A stretch of DNA of 36,755 nt from Chloroflexota bacterium (GCA_030607875.1 JAUWJD010000007.1:1-36755); one strand, 5' to 3'. Positions 7,372-16,698 are shown, numbered from the stretch's first letter. Notes: generated from the letters alone by a model not told the origin. Numbers and translations are program-made.

Positions 7372-8013
7372 GTGAGCGAAGCACAGCCTGATCCCTCAGC
7401 AATTGAAGAACGAGCAGACATTCCGCTGCCCAGCAAAGCGAGAAGAAGCATGCCGCTGTGGCGAGATGTGCTCGAAACGCTTCTCCTGGCCCTGGTCGCT
7501 TTTGCGCTGCTGCACCTGGTGGCGCAGAACTACCGCGTCGAGGGGCCCAGCATGGAGCCCAACTTGCACGCAGGTCAATTCCTGGTGGTCAACAAGCTGG
7601 CCTATCGCCTCGGAACACTGCAACGTGGGGACATTGTGGTCTTCCGCTACCCCAACGATCCGCAACGCAGTTTCATCAAACGGGTTGTCGGTCTGCCCGG
7701 TGACCATCTGCAAATCGTGCGGGGCCAGGTGCACATCAATGCCCAGCCACTTGTGGAACCGTACGTCCATGAGCCAGGCCACTATGCGCATCCACCGACG
7801 GTGATCGAGCCGGATCATGTCTTTGTGTTGGGCGACAACCGTGACAACTCCAGTGATTCGCATCGCTGGGGCAGCTTGCCTGTGCGTTACATTATCGGCA
7901 AGGCTGTGCTGTGCTATTGGCCGGCGCTATATTGGGGCCTTGTCCAACACCAGTGGCTTGTGGAACAGCCAACTTCGCTGAGGTCAATAGATATGGAGTC
8001 TGAGCCAGGATGA
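7372..8013 (+). CDS. lepB: signal peptidase I
   Basis: 213 residues from a GTG start. One N-terminal membrane segment (about 35-52) is followed by the S26 catalytic domain: nucleophile S60 in VEGPSMEPNL, general base K103 in FIKRVVGLPGD, and the GDNRDNSSDSHRWG box. The enzyme cleaves signal peptides from secreted and membrane proteins on the outer face of the membrane. A leading polar segment of about 30 residues is slightly long; an ATG at 7450 would still keep the membrane helix, so the start is moderately certain. The stop codon overlaps the next start (ATGA), giving translational coupling with the Nudix gene. Confidence 0.92.
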   Translation: MSEAQPDPSAIEERADIPLPSKARRSMPLWRDVLETLLLALVAFALLHLVAQNYRVEGPSMEPNLHAGQFLVVNKLAYRLGTLQRGDIVVFRYPNDPQRSFIKRVVGLPGDHLQIVRGQVHINAQPLVEPYVHEPGHYAHPPTVIEPDHVFVLGDNRDNSSDSHRWGSLPVRYIIGKAVLCYWPALYWGLVQHQWLVEQPTSLRSIDMESEPG

Positions 8014-8501
8014 GCAAGACAGGCCTGAAGAAAACCACTGTGTTATGTGTGCTGCGCAGCGGAGATGCACTGCTACTGCTCAGGAGGACAAAGGAGCCCA
8101 ACCTGGGCAAGTACGTTCCTGTAGGCGGTCACGTGGAGCCATGCGAGATGCCAAGGAGCGCCGCGATACGCGAAGTTCAGGAGGAGACCGGTTGCACGCT
8201 CGACGACGTCAAGTTCTGCGGCGTTCTGGTGGAGACCTCTCCCACAGACTACAACTGGATTGTCTTTGTCTACTCCGCTGAAGTAGAGCGCTTTCGACCG
8301 CTGGATTGCCGGGAGGGCATTCTGGAGTGGGTGGACCTGTCCCGTGTGCCCGAGATCCCCACTCCACCCACGGACATTCACGTCTATAGGCTCATCATGC
8401 ACGACCGGGCCTTTGTGCTCAATGCGGAGTTCGACGAGGCACTGAATCTCTTGCTCCTCGAAGATGAAATCACGGGTGAGGTGTTTCACAAACAACCATA
8501 A
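8010..8501 (+). CDS. Nudix hydrolase (8-oxo-dGTP diphosphatase-like)
   Basis: 163 residues. The full Nudix box is visible at 40-62: G40-x5-E46-x7-R54-E55-x2-E58-E59-x-G61, the metal and diphosphate site. The N terminus (VLCVLRSGDALLLLRRTKEP) is the beta-strand pattern of MutT-type enzymes that hydrolyse oxidised nucleoside triphosphates, but NUDIX specificity is not predictable from this. The start overlaps the lepB stop by 4 bases, so the two are an operon with no obvious functional link. Confidence 0.88.
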   Translation: MSKTGLKKTTVLCVLRSGDALLLLRRTKEPNLGKYVPVGGHVEPCEMPRSAAIREVQEETGCTLDDVKFCGVLVETSPTDYNWIVFVYSAEVERFRPLDCREGILEWVDLSRVPEIPTPPTDIHVYRLIMHDRAFVLNAEFDEALNLLLLEDEITGEVFHKQP

Positions 8502-8664
8502 GCCGTTCTCGTGGAGGCCTGTCCGACTCGATCACCATTGTTCAGGGGGGAGGCAGCCTTTGGATAGCTGTTGCTTCTCTGTTAGAATGAAGTCAATTGG
8601 ATCGTTTTCCCGCTACCCCGGTTTCTGGCCTGGCGGCCAGGCCAGCAGCTTCTGGATGCTCTCC

Positions 8665-8807
8665 TGAATAGAGTGGGGGGGCAGAACAATGAGAGGCAAG
8701 GTGGTCTTTTCCCATTTGCTGCTCTCTGCAGCCCCAGTTTGTTGGTGGGAGGCTCAGTGTTTTCATCTTGCTCAGTGCTTCAGTGATTCTGCCCCCCACT
8801 TGTTCAA
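8665..8807. mobile_element. MITE-like element with imperfect terminal inverted repeats
   Basis: GAGTGGGGGGGCAGAA (8671-8686) and its near-complement TTCTGCCCCCCACTTGTTC (8787-8805) flank about 100 bases that contain no open frame. Complementarity reaches several bases beyond the core on both sides with mismatches. Direct repeats of GCTCAGTG occur inside. No clear target-site duplication is seen. A small non-autonomous transposable element or a long hairpin are the two readings. The rest of 8502-8907 holds nothing else I can recognise. Confidence 0.45.
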
Positions 8808-8907
8808 GAACATCACAATAGAAGGCGTTTCAGCAGCGTGATTCTGAGACAACAACGGGGTCTGACATTATGAGACTCGGCGCCCCGCGAGAACAGGGGG
8901 AAAGGCT

Positions 8908-9426
8908 ATGAAACCCGAGGACTTGATCACCTACTGTGGCCTTTATGACGGTACCTGTGCGAGATGGTGTGAGTACAGCGCATTTCGCGACCTGGCAGCG
9001 GTTCTGGCAGAGTGGGTAGATGCCCAGGGCTTTCATCACTGGATGCCCGACGCCGTGAAAGAGTTTGACTATACCGGGTTCAGGAAGGCGTTGGACTTTT
9101 TCAGTAGGCAGGACACCTGGCTCGTGTGCCGGAGGTGCTGCAAAGGCGGGGACGGCCGGCCGGATTGCCCGATCCGAATCTGTTGCCATCACCGTGGACT
9201 GGATCTGTGCTTCGACTGTGACGAATTCCCTTGTGACAAGGTCAAGGGGGATGCAAGGTTGATAGAGAGAGCAACGGAATATCGAGAGTTGGGCCGAGGG
9301 GAGTGGCTGCGACAGCAGGTTGAGAAAGCCGAGCAAGGATTCGAGCTTCACACAGCGCAGTACTATCAAATCCGCCCAATGCACAATCCAACTGCCCAGG
9401 AACTGGACGAGGGAGCAGGCCAATAG
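8908..9426 (+). CDS. DUF3795 cysteine-rich protein
   Basis: 172 residues. The start ITYCGLYDGTC and several further Cys pairs (CRRCC, CPIRICC, CFDCDEFPC) are the pattern of DUF3795, a small family widespread in anaerobes and presumed to bind metal, probably zinc or an iron-sulfur cluster. Its function is unknown. There is no signal peptide or membrane segment, so it is probably cytoplasmic. A purine-rich GGGGGAAAGG lies before the ATG. It is bracketed by the MITE-like element and an integrase relic, which hints that this spot receives transferred DNA, although its base composition is not obviously different from its neighbours. Confidence 0.75.
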   Translation: MKPEDLITYCGLYDGTCARWCEYSAFRDLAAVLAEWVDAQGFHHWMPDAVKEFDYTGFRKALDFFSRQDTWLVCRRCCKGGDGRPDCPIRICCHHRGLDLCFDCDEFPCDKVKGDARLIERATEYRELGRGEWLRQQVEKAEQGFELHTAQYYQIRPMHNPTAQELDEGAGQ

Positions 9427-9474
9427 GTGGTGGTGGAAGCCCGCCATGGCAGCAGACATCGCAGCACAAGGTCC

Positions 9475-9669
9475 GCCGACCGCACCCAGTAACTGCTGGG
9501 GCACGAGAACATCGAGACGACGCAGCGGTACACGCACCTGAGTGGCTCAGGCCTAGCCGTCATCCGCAGCCCGGTGGGCTATCTGCCAGGCGAAACAACG
9601 ATGATGGCGAGAAGCAAAGCTGAACCAAGGGTTCGACTTTGTTTGCCATGCCAGATTGAGGCGTTATAG
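9475..9669 (+). pseudogene. tyrosine recombinase C-terminal relic
   Basis: From 9493 the frame reads LLGHENIETTQRYTHLS, the final helix of a tyrosine recombinase with the catalytic Tyr. Just before it, ADRTQ followed by an in-frame TAA (9490-9492) looks like the decayed form of the usual DIRTIQ that precedes LLGH. The frame then runs on without homology to a TAG at 9669. The N-terminal and core domains are absent. It is a dead fragment of an integrated element. The remainder of the 9427-9756 gap shows nothing else. Confidence 0.65.
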
Positions 9670-9756
9670 GGGATACTTTGTCTATTTCCGAGTCTGGCGA
9701 GATTCAGCAACCAACCGTTCGAGTCAGCCCACAAGGGCAGAAAAGAGGGAAATCCC

Positions 9757-10146
9757 ATGAGCGCGCCAACAGCTACACCTGTTATCGTGGCTGGCTTCAT
9801 CCGAAGAATTGCAAAGGTGTGGAGCATCGCCAGCATTGGGTTCATCCTGCTGATGTTCGTTGGAGAAGCACTCCACCCGTCGACAGCCGCATCGTTTACG
9901 TCCTCTGAGTTAGTTGGACTGCTCTTCTTCCCCGTCGGGGTCTGCCTGGGGATGATCCTGGCGTGGCGTCAGGCGGGAGTGGGGGGCAGCATTACCGTCG
10001 GGAGCTTGCTAGCTTTTTACGCCTGGCTGCGTGTTGCAGGCGGCAGATGGCCAAGAGGCCCGTATTTCGCTCTCGTGGCAGCCCCGGGAATCTTGTTCCT
10101 GGTGCACTGGCTGCTATCGCAGTATGGGGCCAGCCGTGGTGCCTGA
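9757..10146 (+). CDS. small membrane protein, family not assigned
   Basis: 129 residues with about four hydrophobic helices (near 22-38, 50-66, 76-90 and 103-121). The segment GRWPRGPYFALVAAPGILFLVHWLL resembles a group of small conserved hypothetical inner-membrane proteins in bacteria, but I cannot name a function. A GAGGG Shine-Dalgarno lies before the ATG. It stands alone between the integrase relic and a gene-poor stretch. Confidence 0.6.
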   Translation: MSAPTATPVIVAGFIRRIAKVWSIASIGFILLMFVGEALHPSTAASFTSSELVGLLFFPVGVCLGMILAWRQAGVGGSITVGSLLAFYAWLRVAGGRWPRGPYFALVAAPGILFLVHWLLSQYGASRGA

Positions 10147-10439
10147 GCAGCCCTTCCAGCGGACGGCGCCTGACATGGGCTTGGCCAAGCCGCTGAACTC
10201 TGCTAGGCAGCTTCCTGCCTATTTGAACATCGCCGAACAAGGAGCTGGTGCACATGCCCTTGTCTCTTTCTCCAATCGTTCCCGGATAAGGAATCAGATC
10301 AGTAGATCCAATTCAAACCTTGGGCTGCACATTCGACTGAGGGACAGGATGTCGACTTTGGCGTGTGGAGCTCCGCCAAGACGGTTGGAGCGCGACTTTG
10401 GGCGAAATGCCGTGCCGGAATCCAGACTGGAAAGGAGGT
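10147..10439. other. gene-poor stretch
   Basis: No credible gene or RNA is seen on either strand. The minus strand may hold the washed-out downstream part of the alkaline-phosphatase-family relic that begins at 10705, but no motif is clear enough to claim. Confidence 0.4.
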
Positions 10440-10705
10440 AAGGGGAAATGGATTTGCGATCTGCGCCAGTGACCGGCCGCCAGCGCTGCTCTCTCCACGG
10501 GCGTATGTCACCAAAGTCGTAGATGCCGTGCTTTGCGGGATTGCAGCCGGTTACCAGTGAGGTCCATGCGGCTGCGCTGTTCATGCTGGGCCAGGCCTGC
10601 AACGGACCGCAGCCCCCCGCATGAGCCGGCTGCTTCGGCCCAGGGCTTGATGAGCTCCGGTGTTGCTCCATCTATGCCTATGACAAGGACCCGTGGCGTG
10701 CTCAT
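10440..10705 (-). pseudogene. broken alkaline-phosphatase-superfamily gene
   Basis: From ATG 10705, with AGGGAGG still in place upstream, the frame gives VLVIGIDGATPELIKPWAEA, the metal-binding start of this superfamily. It is then shortened and shifted: the next conserved block AAAWTSLVTGCNPAKHGIYDF and GADRKSIS appears in a different frame. Downstream of about 10440 the homology fades. The same motifs occur intact in the full-length paralogue at 13898-15559 (GIDGASWD, PPAWTSFMTGKNPGKHGIF). It is a truncated, frameshifted second copy. Between it and the TPR gene (10706-10880) nothing is recognised. Confidence 0.75.
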
Positions 10706-10880
10706 GCATCATCCTCCCTAGCATTCGGCGCGGCGCGGGCTGTGCCTGTCTGACGAGCCTGGCCGGGGTATTGGCTGGCCACCCTCTTCCGCTTGGGCGT
10801 GAGCCAGATGCCGTCGAGCCCTGCTCGGACGCTCCCGCCACTGATCATGCCATCCACGTTCAGCTTCGACTGTGCATCGT

Positions 10881-12173
10881 TCAGGGCCTGGATTGGAGTG
10901 CGCTCTCGATGCGCGCTTGGATGCTCTCATCCCCTGGGTGCCACAAGAGCGCTTGCCGGTAAGCTGCGAGAGCCTCCTCGCGATGTCCCAGCTCCAACTG
11001 CCAGTCACCCAACAGCACAGCCCATCTCCATGGCTCCCCAGATTGCTGCTGGATCGCTCGCGACAGAGTCTCCACTGCCCTGACCTTCTGCGCGGTCTCG
11101 TGAAAGCACCAGGCGAGGTGGTAGATGCTCCACGAATGGGAGGGATCTAACGCCAGAGCCTGCTGGAAGTACGTCTCAGCCTGCTCATACTGTTTCTGCC
11201 GGTAGTGAATCACGCCAATATAGAACTTTGGGCTGACATGCTCCGGCCGCAGCACCTCTGCCTGTTTGTACCAAAACAACGCACCAGCGTAGTCGGCCTG
11301 TCGCCTTCGCAAACCTCCCAGTCGCAGGTAAGGCCACAGCCATTCTGGACACACGTCCAATGCCTCTTGAGAAACAGTTTCCGCTCTGGCCCATTCCTCA
11401 AGTCGTTCGAGGGCTGCCTCTTGTCGCTCCCAAAACCTGCAGGGATCGTCGCTTTGCTCTGCCCCACGCTCGTAAGCGCGGACAGCTGTCTCCCAGTCCT
11501 TTGTTAACTCGGCGCTCTGCCCCAGCGCCGACCAATGATCTGGATCGGCCTCGTGCGTTCCGTCAGCCAGCCTGCGCCAGGCCGCTATCGCAGCGTCACG
11601 CTGCTCACTCTCCAGGTACAACGTAGCCAACCTTTGTGCCGTCGCCAGCGTTGGCAAGACCTCCATACCAAGCTCATACCAAGCCAATGCTGCATCTGTA
11701 CCCTGTGACGTTTCTGCCATCTCTCCGCGCATGTGTAGATAATCGGCGGCCCCGTTGATCTCCCGATACAGCACCAGGGCTTCCTCTTCACACCCCAGCG
11801 CATATAGGCCATTTGCACGCTCCCAACGTGCGATCACGTCGCTTGATTCCAAGCTGCTCCATGCATCTAGAGCCGTCTCACAGTCGCCCAGCAGCCAGGC
11901 GACCCGCCCTGCGCTCAAGCGTGCCCGCTCACTCTGTGGATTCAAGCGTAGCGCCCGTGCAACCGGCTGGGCAGCAGCCGAATGGGCGGTCCACTGCTGA
12001 CAAGCGGGAAGGCTTGGCGCCTCGCGCACGGCGCGCCATTCAAAGCGCAGCGCGTGACTGCCCAGATTGTGGTACCACGCACTTAACAGCTTGGGGCCCC
12101 TCAGCAACGCAGCGGCGGCCAGGAGGACAATAACTGCTATCAAGTTCATTCGTGGGACGCGAAGGCGCCTCAT
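10881..12173 (-). CDS. membrane-anchored TPR protein
   Basis: 430 residues from ATG 12173. One N-terminal membrane segment (about 10-27) is followed by tetratricopeptide repeats over most of the length; clear units include the stretches starting SPKFYIGVIHYRQKQYEQAE and PWRWAVLLGDWQLELGHREE. TPRs act as protein-binding scaffolds. It is the last gene of the glycan locus on this strand and could help assemble or regulate the export or polymerisation machinery, but that is inference from position. The Shine-Dalgarno is weak. The 12177-12360 gap to the flippase shows no gene. Confidence 0.8.
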   Translation of the reverse strand: MRRLRVPRMNLIAVIVLLAAAALLRGPKLLSAWYHNLGSHALRFEWRAVREAPSLPACQQWTAHSAAAQPVARALRLNPQSERARLSAGRVAWLLGDCETALDAWSSLESSDVIARWERANGLYALGCEEEALVLYREINGAADYLHMRGEMAETSQGTDAALAWYELGMEVLPTLATAQRLATLYLESEQRDAAIAAWRRLADGTHEADPDHWSALGQSAELTKDWETAVRAYERGAEQSDDPCRFWERQEAALERLEEWARAETVSQEALDVCPEWLWPYLRLGGLRRRQADYAGALFWYKQAEVLRPEHVSPKFYIGVIHYRQKQYEQAETYFQQALALDPSHSWSIYHLAWCFHETAQKVRAVETLSRAIQQQSGEPWRWAVLLGDWQLELGHREEALAAYRQALLWHPGDESIQARIESALQSRP

Positions 12174-12360
12174 CAACTTTTACCCATTTGTCTCTCGCTC
12201 CCCACCCTGGCATTGGGCGTAGAGCAACTGTAGGCGCAGGCTCCTAGCTTGCGGGAAATGACCTTATGATAGGCCTACAGGGCCGGGTTTCGAACCAGGA
12301 GAGGTTGAAGCCACCGGCTGCTACCCGGGAACACATCAGAACGTGAGCAACCAAATGGGA

Positions 12361-13827
12361 TCACTTTGCCACCCATCTCAACCAGCGCATTGGGAGCATT
12401 CCCTTCAATTTGGCGAGTTCATCCCTCGGAAGCCCGCCGAGAGCATATAAAACCGCTACGTAAATAACTGCCGCTGAAGGGATCAATATGAATAGAGACA
12501 TACGCCGGAAGAAAAAGACATATAGGCCCATAACGATCCCACTCAGCGTTGGACGGGCTATGGCTGCTAGAAGAGGCAGCCCACCCAACTGTCTGGACAC
12601 AAAGAAGTAGCTTGTCACAAGAATCAGACTGTCCGTCAGTACTGCGGCAACGCTTGCTCCCACGTACCCCTTCCAGGGAATCAGAAAAAGGTTCATAACA
12701 ATGCTGCCAAGTGCAGCGAAAGCCATGATGCTCATACGGAGTCCTTGTCTGTTGCTCGTCGTCAAGACCATAGCCGGGGCGCCGTGTACGAACTTCAACA
12801 GCACCGACAGACTCAAGATTCGAAGGCTGACCACCGCAGGCACAAAGCCCTCACCGAAGAGCAAGATGACAACCCTGTCTCCCAACAGACACAGACCGAG
12901 CGTCACTGGCAGCCCTATGACAAAGAGCCACCGAACCGACCTTTGATAGTTGAGTATGAAGGACTCTCGCCTTGCCAGGTACTGCTCCGACATCATTGGA
13001 AACAAGGAGGTGGTCAGGGCAATGCCCACTTCCGGCCAATACATGGCGCATGCCAAAGCTGCTCGGAAGAACCCTATCTCGGCTTCATCTCCTCTTAGCA
13101 GGGAGAGCATAGTGATGCTGCTCTTGGCATAAATCAGTCCAAAAGCCAGATTCAGGCCAAAAGGGAAAGTGGATTTTGCCAAGACCCGCCAGAATTGCCA
13201 ATCAAATGCAAGTCCCACAGGTCCGATTCTCCTGGTGTAGATCACTACACAAACCACCAGCTTGATCACTCGTGAGGCGACCAACACCAGCATCAGCGCG
13301 AGCAACCCACCGCGGGCAGCTATCACAGCAAGTGCACCGATCGCTGCAAAGAGCCTTCCAGCCAGCAGTGGTGGGGTCTCATACTCCATCCTCTCAAAGG
13401 CGTAGAACGCTCCCCGAATGAACAAAGAGGCAAAAACCTCCAAAAGCGTCCATATTCCAGCAAGATATACGACAAGAATCGTTTCCGAAGGATAGTCAAA
13501 GACGTTGATCAACAGGACGAGCAGAGCCAGAGTGCCGAGAGAAAGAAGAAAGGTCAGCACGAGGGCGTTATTCAGATACTTGGCGACGTTCTTTTTGTCA
13601 CGCGCTACCTCTCGGGTGAGGAGCCAATGCAGGCCCCAGTCAAAGGAGAAGGTGAACAACTCAGCGAAGGCTACGGCAAAGGAGTATCTCCCAAAGGACT
13701 CGGCTCCCCATAATCTGGCCAGCGAAATCGCAATGGCGAAGGATGAGAGGACAAGGATAGACTGATTGAGCAGTCGTGCAGACGCATTCTTCAGGAGCCT
13801 AGCTCCGATGTTCTCCAAATTGTGCAC
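12361..13827 (-). CDS. polysaccharide flippase (Wzx/MATE-like)
   Basis: 488 residues with about 12-14 hydrophobic helices spread over the full length, the size and pattern of the polysaccharide-transporter branch of the MOP superfamily. Wzx-type flippases move lipid-linked oligosaccharides from the inner to the outer leaflet. The N terminus (LLKNASARLLNQSILVLSSF) matches the start of such proteins. The start codon is GTG with only a weak ribosome site. Located among glycosyltransferases and next to a ligase/polymerase-type gene, it fits a Wzx/Wzy-type export route. The transported glycan is unknown. Confidence 0.87.
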   Translation of the reverse strand: MHNLENIGARLLKNASARLLNQSILVLSSFAIAISLARLWGAESFGRYSFAVAFAELFTFSFDWGLHWLLTREVARDKKNVAKYLNNALVLTFLLSLGTLALLVLLINVFDYPSETILVVYLAGIWTLLEVFASLFIRGAFYAFERMEYETPPLLAGRLFAAIGALAVIAARGGLLALMLVLVASRVIKLVVCVVIYTRRIGPVGLAFDWQFWRVLAKSTFPFGLNLAFGLIYAKSSITMLSLLRGDEAEIGFFRAALACAMYWPEVGIALTTSLFPMMSEQYLARRESFILNYQRSVRWLFVIGLPVTLGLCLLGDRVVILLFGEGFVPAVVSLRILSLSVLLKFVHGAPAMVLTTSNRQGLRMSIMAFAALGSIVMNLFLIPWKGYVGASVAAVLTDSLILVTSYFFVSRQLGGLPLLAAIARPTLSGIVMGLYVFFFRRMSLFILIPSAAVIYVAVLYALGGLPRDELAKLKGMLPMRWLRWVAK

Positions 13828-13897
13828 CTCGTGAGTCTTTGCGTGAGGACTTTGCGAACACTGTCTCCCGTTCGAGCAAGAGAAGCGCCCAATGAAG

Positions 13898-15559
13898 CTA
13901 ATCGATGTACCCTAATCCTCTCAGCCGTTCCAAGATGGCTTCTCCATCCTCGGCTCGCTCACCCAGGCCGAGATCTTTGTCCACGGCCTGCTCGAAGGTT
14001 CTGGCCGGTACAGGGGTATTGGCGCCAAGGAACTCATTTTCGAATAGATCTGTAAGAATCTGCCCGTCCATATCATCTGGAATCGGCAGGCCCATCCTGT
14101 ACAGGATCGTTGGGGCTAGATCAATGATCCCCGCTCCAACAATCGTTGAGCCCTTTTTGATGTGTTTTCCCGCAGCGGTCAGGATACCCTGCAAGGTATG
14201 CTCGCCATTCCGCCAGCCTGGCAACTCGAAAACGTGGTCAACGTCCACATCACACTCATAGGCTACGTACCCTTCATCCGCCATGAGCATCAGGATGTCA
14301 GGAGCTCGTTGAACATGCGGACCCTCGAATATCTCTTCTCTTCGAAAAACAGCTTTCACCACTTTTCTTCCTGTCTCTGGGTCACGCAGTTGAGCCAATC
14401 CGTCGATGACCTGCACGCGGATTTCTTCGTACTCACTCCCTGGATTTACAATGCCATAGGGCTCTCTTCCCTTGAGATTGATCTGAATCGTATTGGAGCC
14501 GTTGGAATAAGCGCTAGTTCTGGACCAATCGATTCGGATAGTGTTGACAATATCCTGAGCTGCCTTTGTCGCCTGTGTGCCCAGCACCCGGCGCCAACGT
14601 TCTTTTGTAATGCCTAGGCAACGCGCAAGGCGGCGCAGACCAGTTCGCACTTTTCTGCTCCATGGATCTGAGCTCGATACAAGAAAGCCCTGGTCTGCCA
14701 GCCACTTATTGATGTATACTTCCTTTCGTACTGGACCAAACCCATGATCAGACATCACGAAAACGCTCGTCTCGGGTCCACGATACTCCAACATTCTTCC
14801 AAGGATGTCGTCAAGCTGACGATAGTAGGCATGAATCATCGCTTGGATCTCCTGACCCTCAGCGTCAAGCTCTGCAGCAGGGTCCAGCCCGATGTATTTC
14901 CACAAGCAATGACTCATTCTGTCGTTGCCGGCGAAAACGACCATGAAGAAGTCTGTCTCATATCGCTCCAAAAGAGCCAGAGCAATCTCCCCCCTTTGTT
15001 CAAGCTTGGCAGCGAGGTCTTTCATCAGAGCCTGCCGACCATTCTTCCTGTACTCGTACTCCAGCCAGGGGACGTGGATCGTGTAATCGCCAATCAGAGA
15101 CATCAGCTCATCGCGCAGGCTCGCTGGATACGTAAACTCGGACTCGATGCTGGGAGTCAGCAATCCCGTAATCAAGAATCCGTTGATGGGATGAGGGGGG
15201 AGAGGATATGTCATAGGCACATTGAATACGCCGCTTTTCTTTCCGCTCTCTCCCAGCAGTTGCCACAGGGTTTTTCCATCAATATTCCGAGCGTTGACAG
15301 GAACGAATTGGTGGTTTAGAGCTTCCCACCATGAGAATATTCCATGCTTTCCTGGGTTCTTACCGGTCATGAATGATGTCCAGGCCGGGGGAGATGTGGG
15401 CGGGATAGTGGAAGTCAAAATGCCGCCAACACCTGTGTCCACCAGTCTCTTGAGATTCGGCATCGCTCCGGCTTTCATCATGAGGTTCAGCACATCCCAC
15501 GAAGCGCCATCTATGCCAATGACCATGACCTCCGGTTCTGTCCGTCTGTTACGTACCAT
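13898..15559 (-). CDS. alkaline-phosphatase-superfamily phosphodiesterase/phosphotransferase
   Basis: 553 residues from ATG 15559, with AAGGGG 7 bases upstream; an in-frame TTG 33 bases earlier is a less likely start. The superfamily metal sites are visible: D17 in VIGIDGA, the probable nucleophile T55 in PPTSPPAWTSFMTG, GNDRMSHCLW, and VFVMSDHGFG near the middle. Type I phosphodiesterase/nucleotide pyrophosphatase relatives are common in bacterial exopolysaccharide loci and may trim or add phosphate groups on glycans. No signal peptide or membrane helix is seen, so it is probably cytoplasmic. A broken paralogue lies at 10440-10705. Substrate unknown. Confidence 0.82.
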   Translation of the reverse strand: MVRNRRTEPEVMVIGIDGASWDVLNLMMKAGAMPNLKRLVDTGVGGILTSTIPPTSPPAWTSFMTGKNPGKHGIFSWWEALNHQFVPVNARNIDGKTLWQLLGESGKKSGVFNVPMTYPLPPHPINGFLITGLLTPSIESEFTYPASLRDELMSLIGDYTIHVPWLEYEYRKNGRQALMKDLAAKLEQRGEIALALLERYETDFFMVVFAGNDRMSHCLWKYIGLDPAAELDAEGQEIQAMIHAYYRQLDDILGRMLEYRGPETSVFVMSDHGFGPVRKEVYINKWLADQGFLVSSSDPWSRKVRTGLRRLARCLGITKERWRRVLGTQATKAAQDIVNTIRIDWSRTSAYSNGSNTIQINLKGREPYGIVNPGSEYEEIRVQVIDGLAQLRDPETGRKVVKAVFRREEIFEGPHVQRAPDILMLMADEGYVAYECDVDVDHVFELPGWRNGEHTLQGILTAAGKHIKKGSTIVGAGIIDLAPTILYRMGLPIPDDMDGQILTDLFENEFLGANTPVPARTFEQAVDKDLGLGERAEDGEAILERLRGLGYID

Positions 15560-15621
15560 TTGGAAACCCCTTGGCACTGTTGTTGCTAGCAATGAAACGC
15601 TTCTCAGCGGTTTTCTTGGTG

Positions 15622-16698
15622 TCAGTCGACAGCATTTCCTATCAGTAGCCTACGCGTTGATTCCCCCACCAATCTCAGCAGCCCAACCAGGAATCCCAGA
15701 CCGTAGCTGAAATGCAGACAGGCAAAGACTGCCGGTAAAACAGGCAGATGTTGCCAGCCGTTTCTGGCAGAGATTCGAAATGAGAAGAGCAACGAAGCAG
15801 CCAGATAACTTGCCAACACGAGCAAACACAGCCTTAGGAGAACGGGGCTGAATAGTCCCAGCAGGCCGCTAGCCAACAAGGTTGACACAAAAGCGAATGG
15901 GACAAAGTGACGGATCATGGCAGCTTGTGGGTGTCTCCGTACGACGCTTACCTTGCCCAGTCCATATTGGAAATACTGTTTCCAAAGTCGTCTCAACGAC
16001 GTCCTGGTGTGATAGAAGGACTTTATCGCTGGGGTTAGGAAAATCTTTCCCCCGCGTTCACGTAGTCGGCAGTTGAATTCATCATCCTCGTTGTACACCA
16101 AGCTCTCATCAAAAAGCCCAATCTCGTCAAAGACTTCCCGGCGATAAGCGCCAAAGGCAACCGTATCCACGTATTGCTCTCTGCGAGAGTAGCGAAAAAG
16201 CGCGTTCCCCACACCAAATGGAGAACTCATCGCCAGCGATATCGTCTTGCCGAGAAACGAGTGAGAGATGCTATGAATGGGGCCACCCACACAAGCCGCT
16301 CCCGTCTTGGTCAAATAGATTACACTTTGGCTGATGAAATCACTGGCGACGTAACTGTGGGCACTCAAAGTGATGACCACGTCCCCCCTGGCGTTTTGTA
16401 TGCCAATATTCACGGCAGCAGCGGCGATTCGCCTGGGATTGTCAAGCAGACGAATGAAGTCAGACTTTCGAGCCAATTCCAGAGCTATGTTCCGGGAACC
16501 ATCATCAGACCCGCCATCGAGCACCAGCACTTCAAAATGGCCCGTGGGATAATCCGACTTGATCAAGGAATGCAGGCACTCACCTACGTAGGCTCTTTCA
16601 TTGTATACCGGTACTACAACTGTGACGAAGGGAATGCTTCCGGATTCCACTGTTGTTAAGTCCCCTCTTTGGAAACAACCTTGTCGCTCCCCCTGCAT
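15622..16698 (-). CDS. glycosyltransferase family 2 with C-terminal membrane helices
   Basis: 358 residues from ATG 16698 with GAGGGG 6 bases upstream; this overlaps the upstream gene by 43 bases. A GTG at 16650, 5 bases after that gene's stop, is an equally possible start and would remove only 16 residues. The GT-A fold motifs are VTVVVPVYNE, LDGGSDDGS and an NEDDEFNCR metal/base motif. The last ~110 residues hold two to three membrane helices. It transfers a sugar from a nucleotide donor at the inner membrane as part of the glycan locus; donor and acceptor are not predictable. Confidence 0.85.
   Translation of the reverse strand: MQGERQGCFQRGDLTTVESGSIPFVTVVVPVYNERAYVGECLHSLIKSDYPTGHFEVLVLDGGSDDGSRNIALELARKSDFIRLLDNPRRIAAAAVNIGIQNARGDVVITLSAHSYVASDFISQSVIYLTKTGAACVGGPIHSISHSFLGKTISLAMSSPFGVGNALFRYSRREQYVDTVAFGAYRREVFDEIGLFDESLVYNEDDEFNCRLRERGGKIFLTPAIKSFYHTRTSLRRLWKQYFQYGLGKVSVVRRHPQAAMIRHFVPFAFVSTLLASGLLGLFSPVLLRLCLLVLASYLAASLLFSFRISARNGWQHLPVLPAVFACLHFSYGLGFLVGLLRLVGESTRRLLIGNAVD

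Noticed and set aside
12270-12335. tRNA-like GGTTCGAAACC and CTTCAA motifs on the minus strand, considered as tRNA-Sec
   Set aside because: T stem has a mismatch and there is no matching acceptor or D arm; does not fold as a tRNA.
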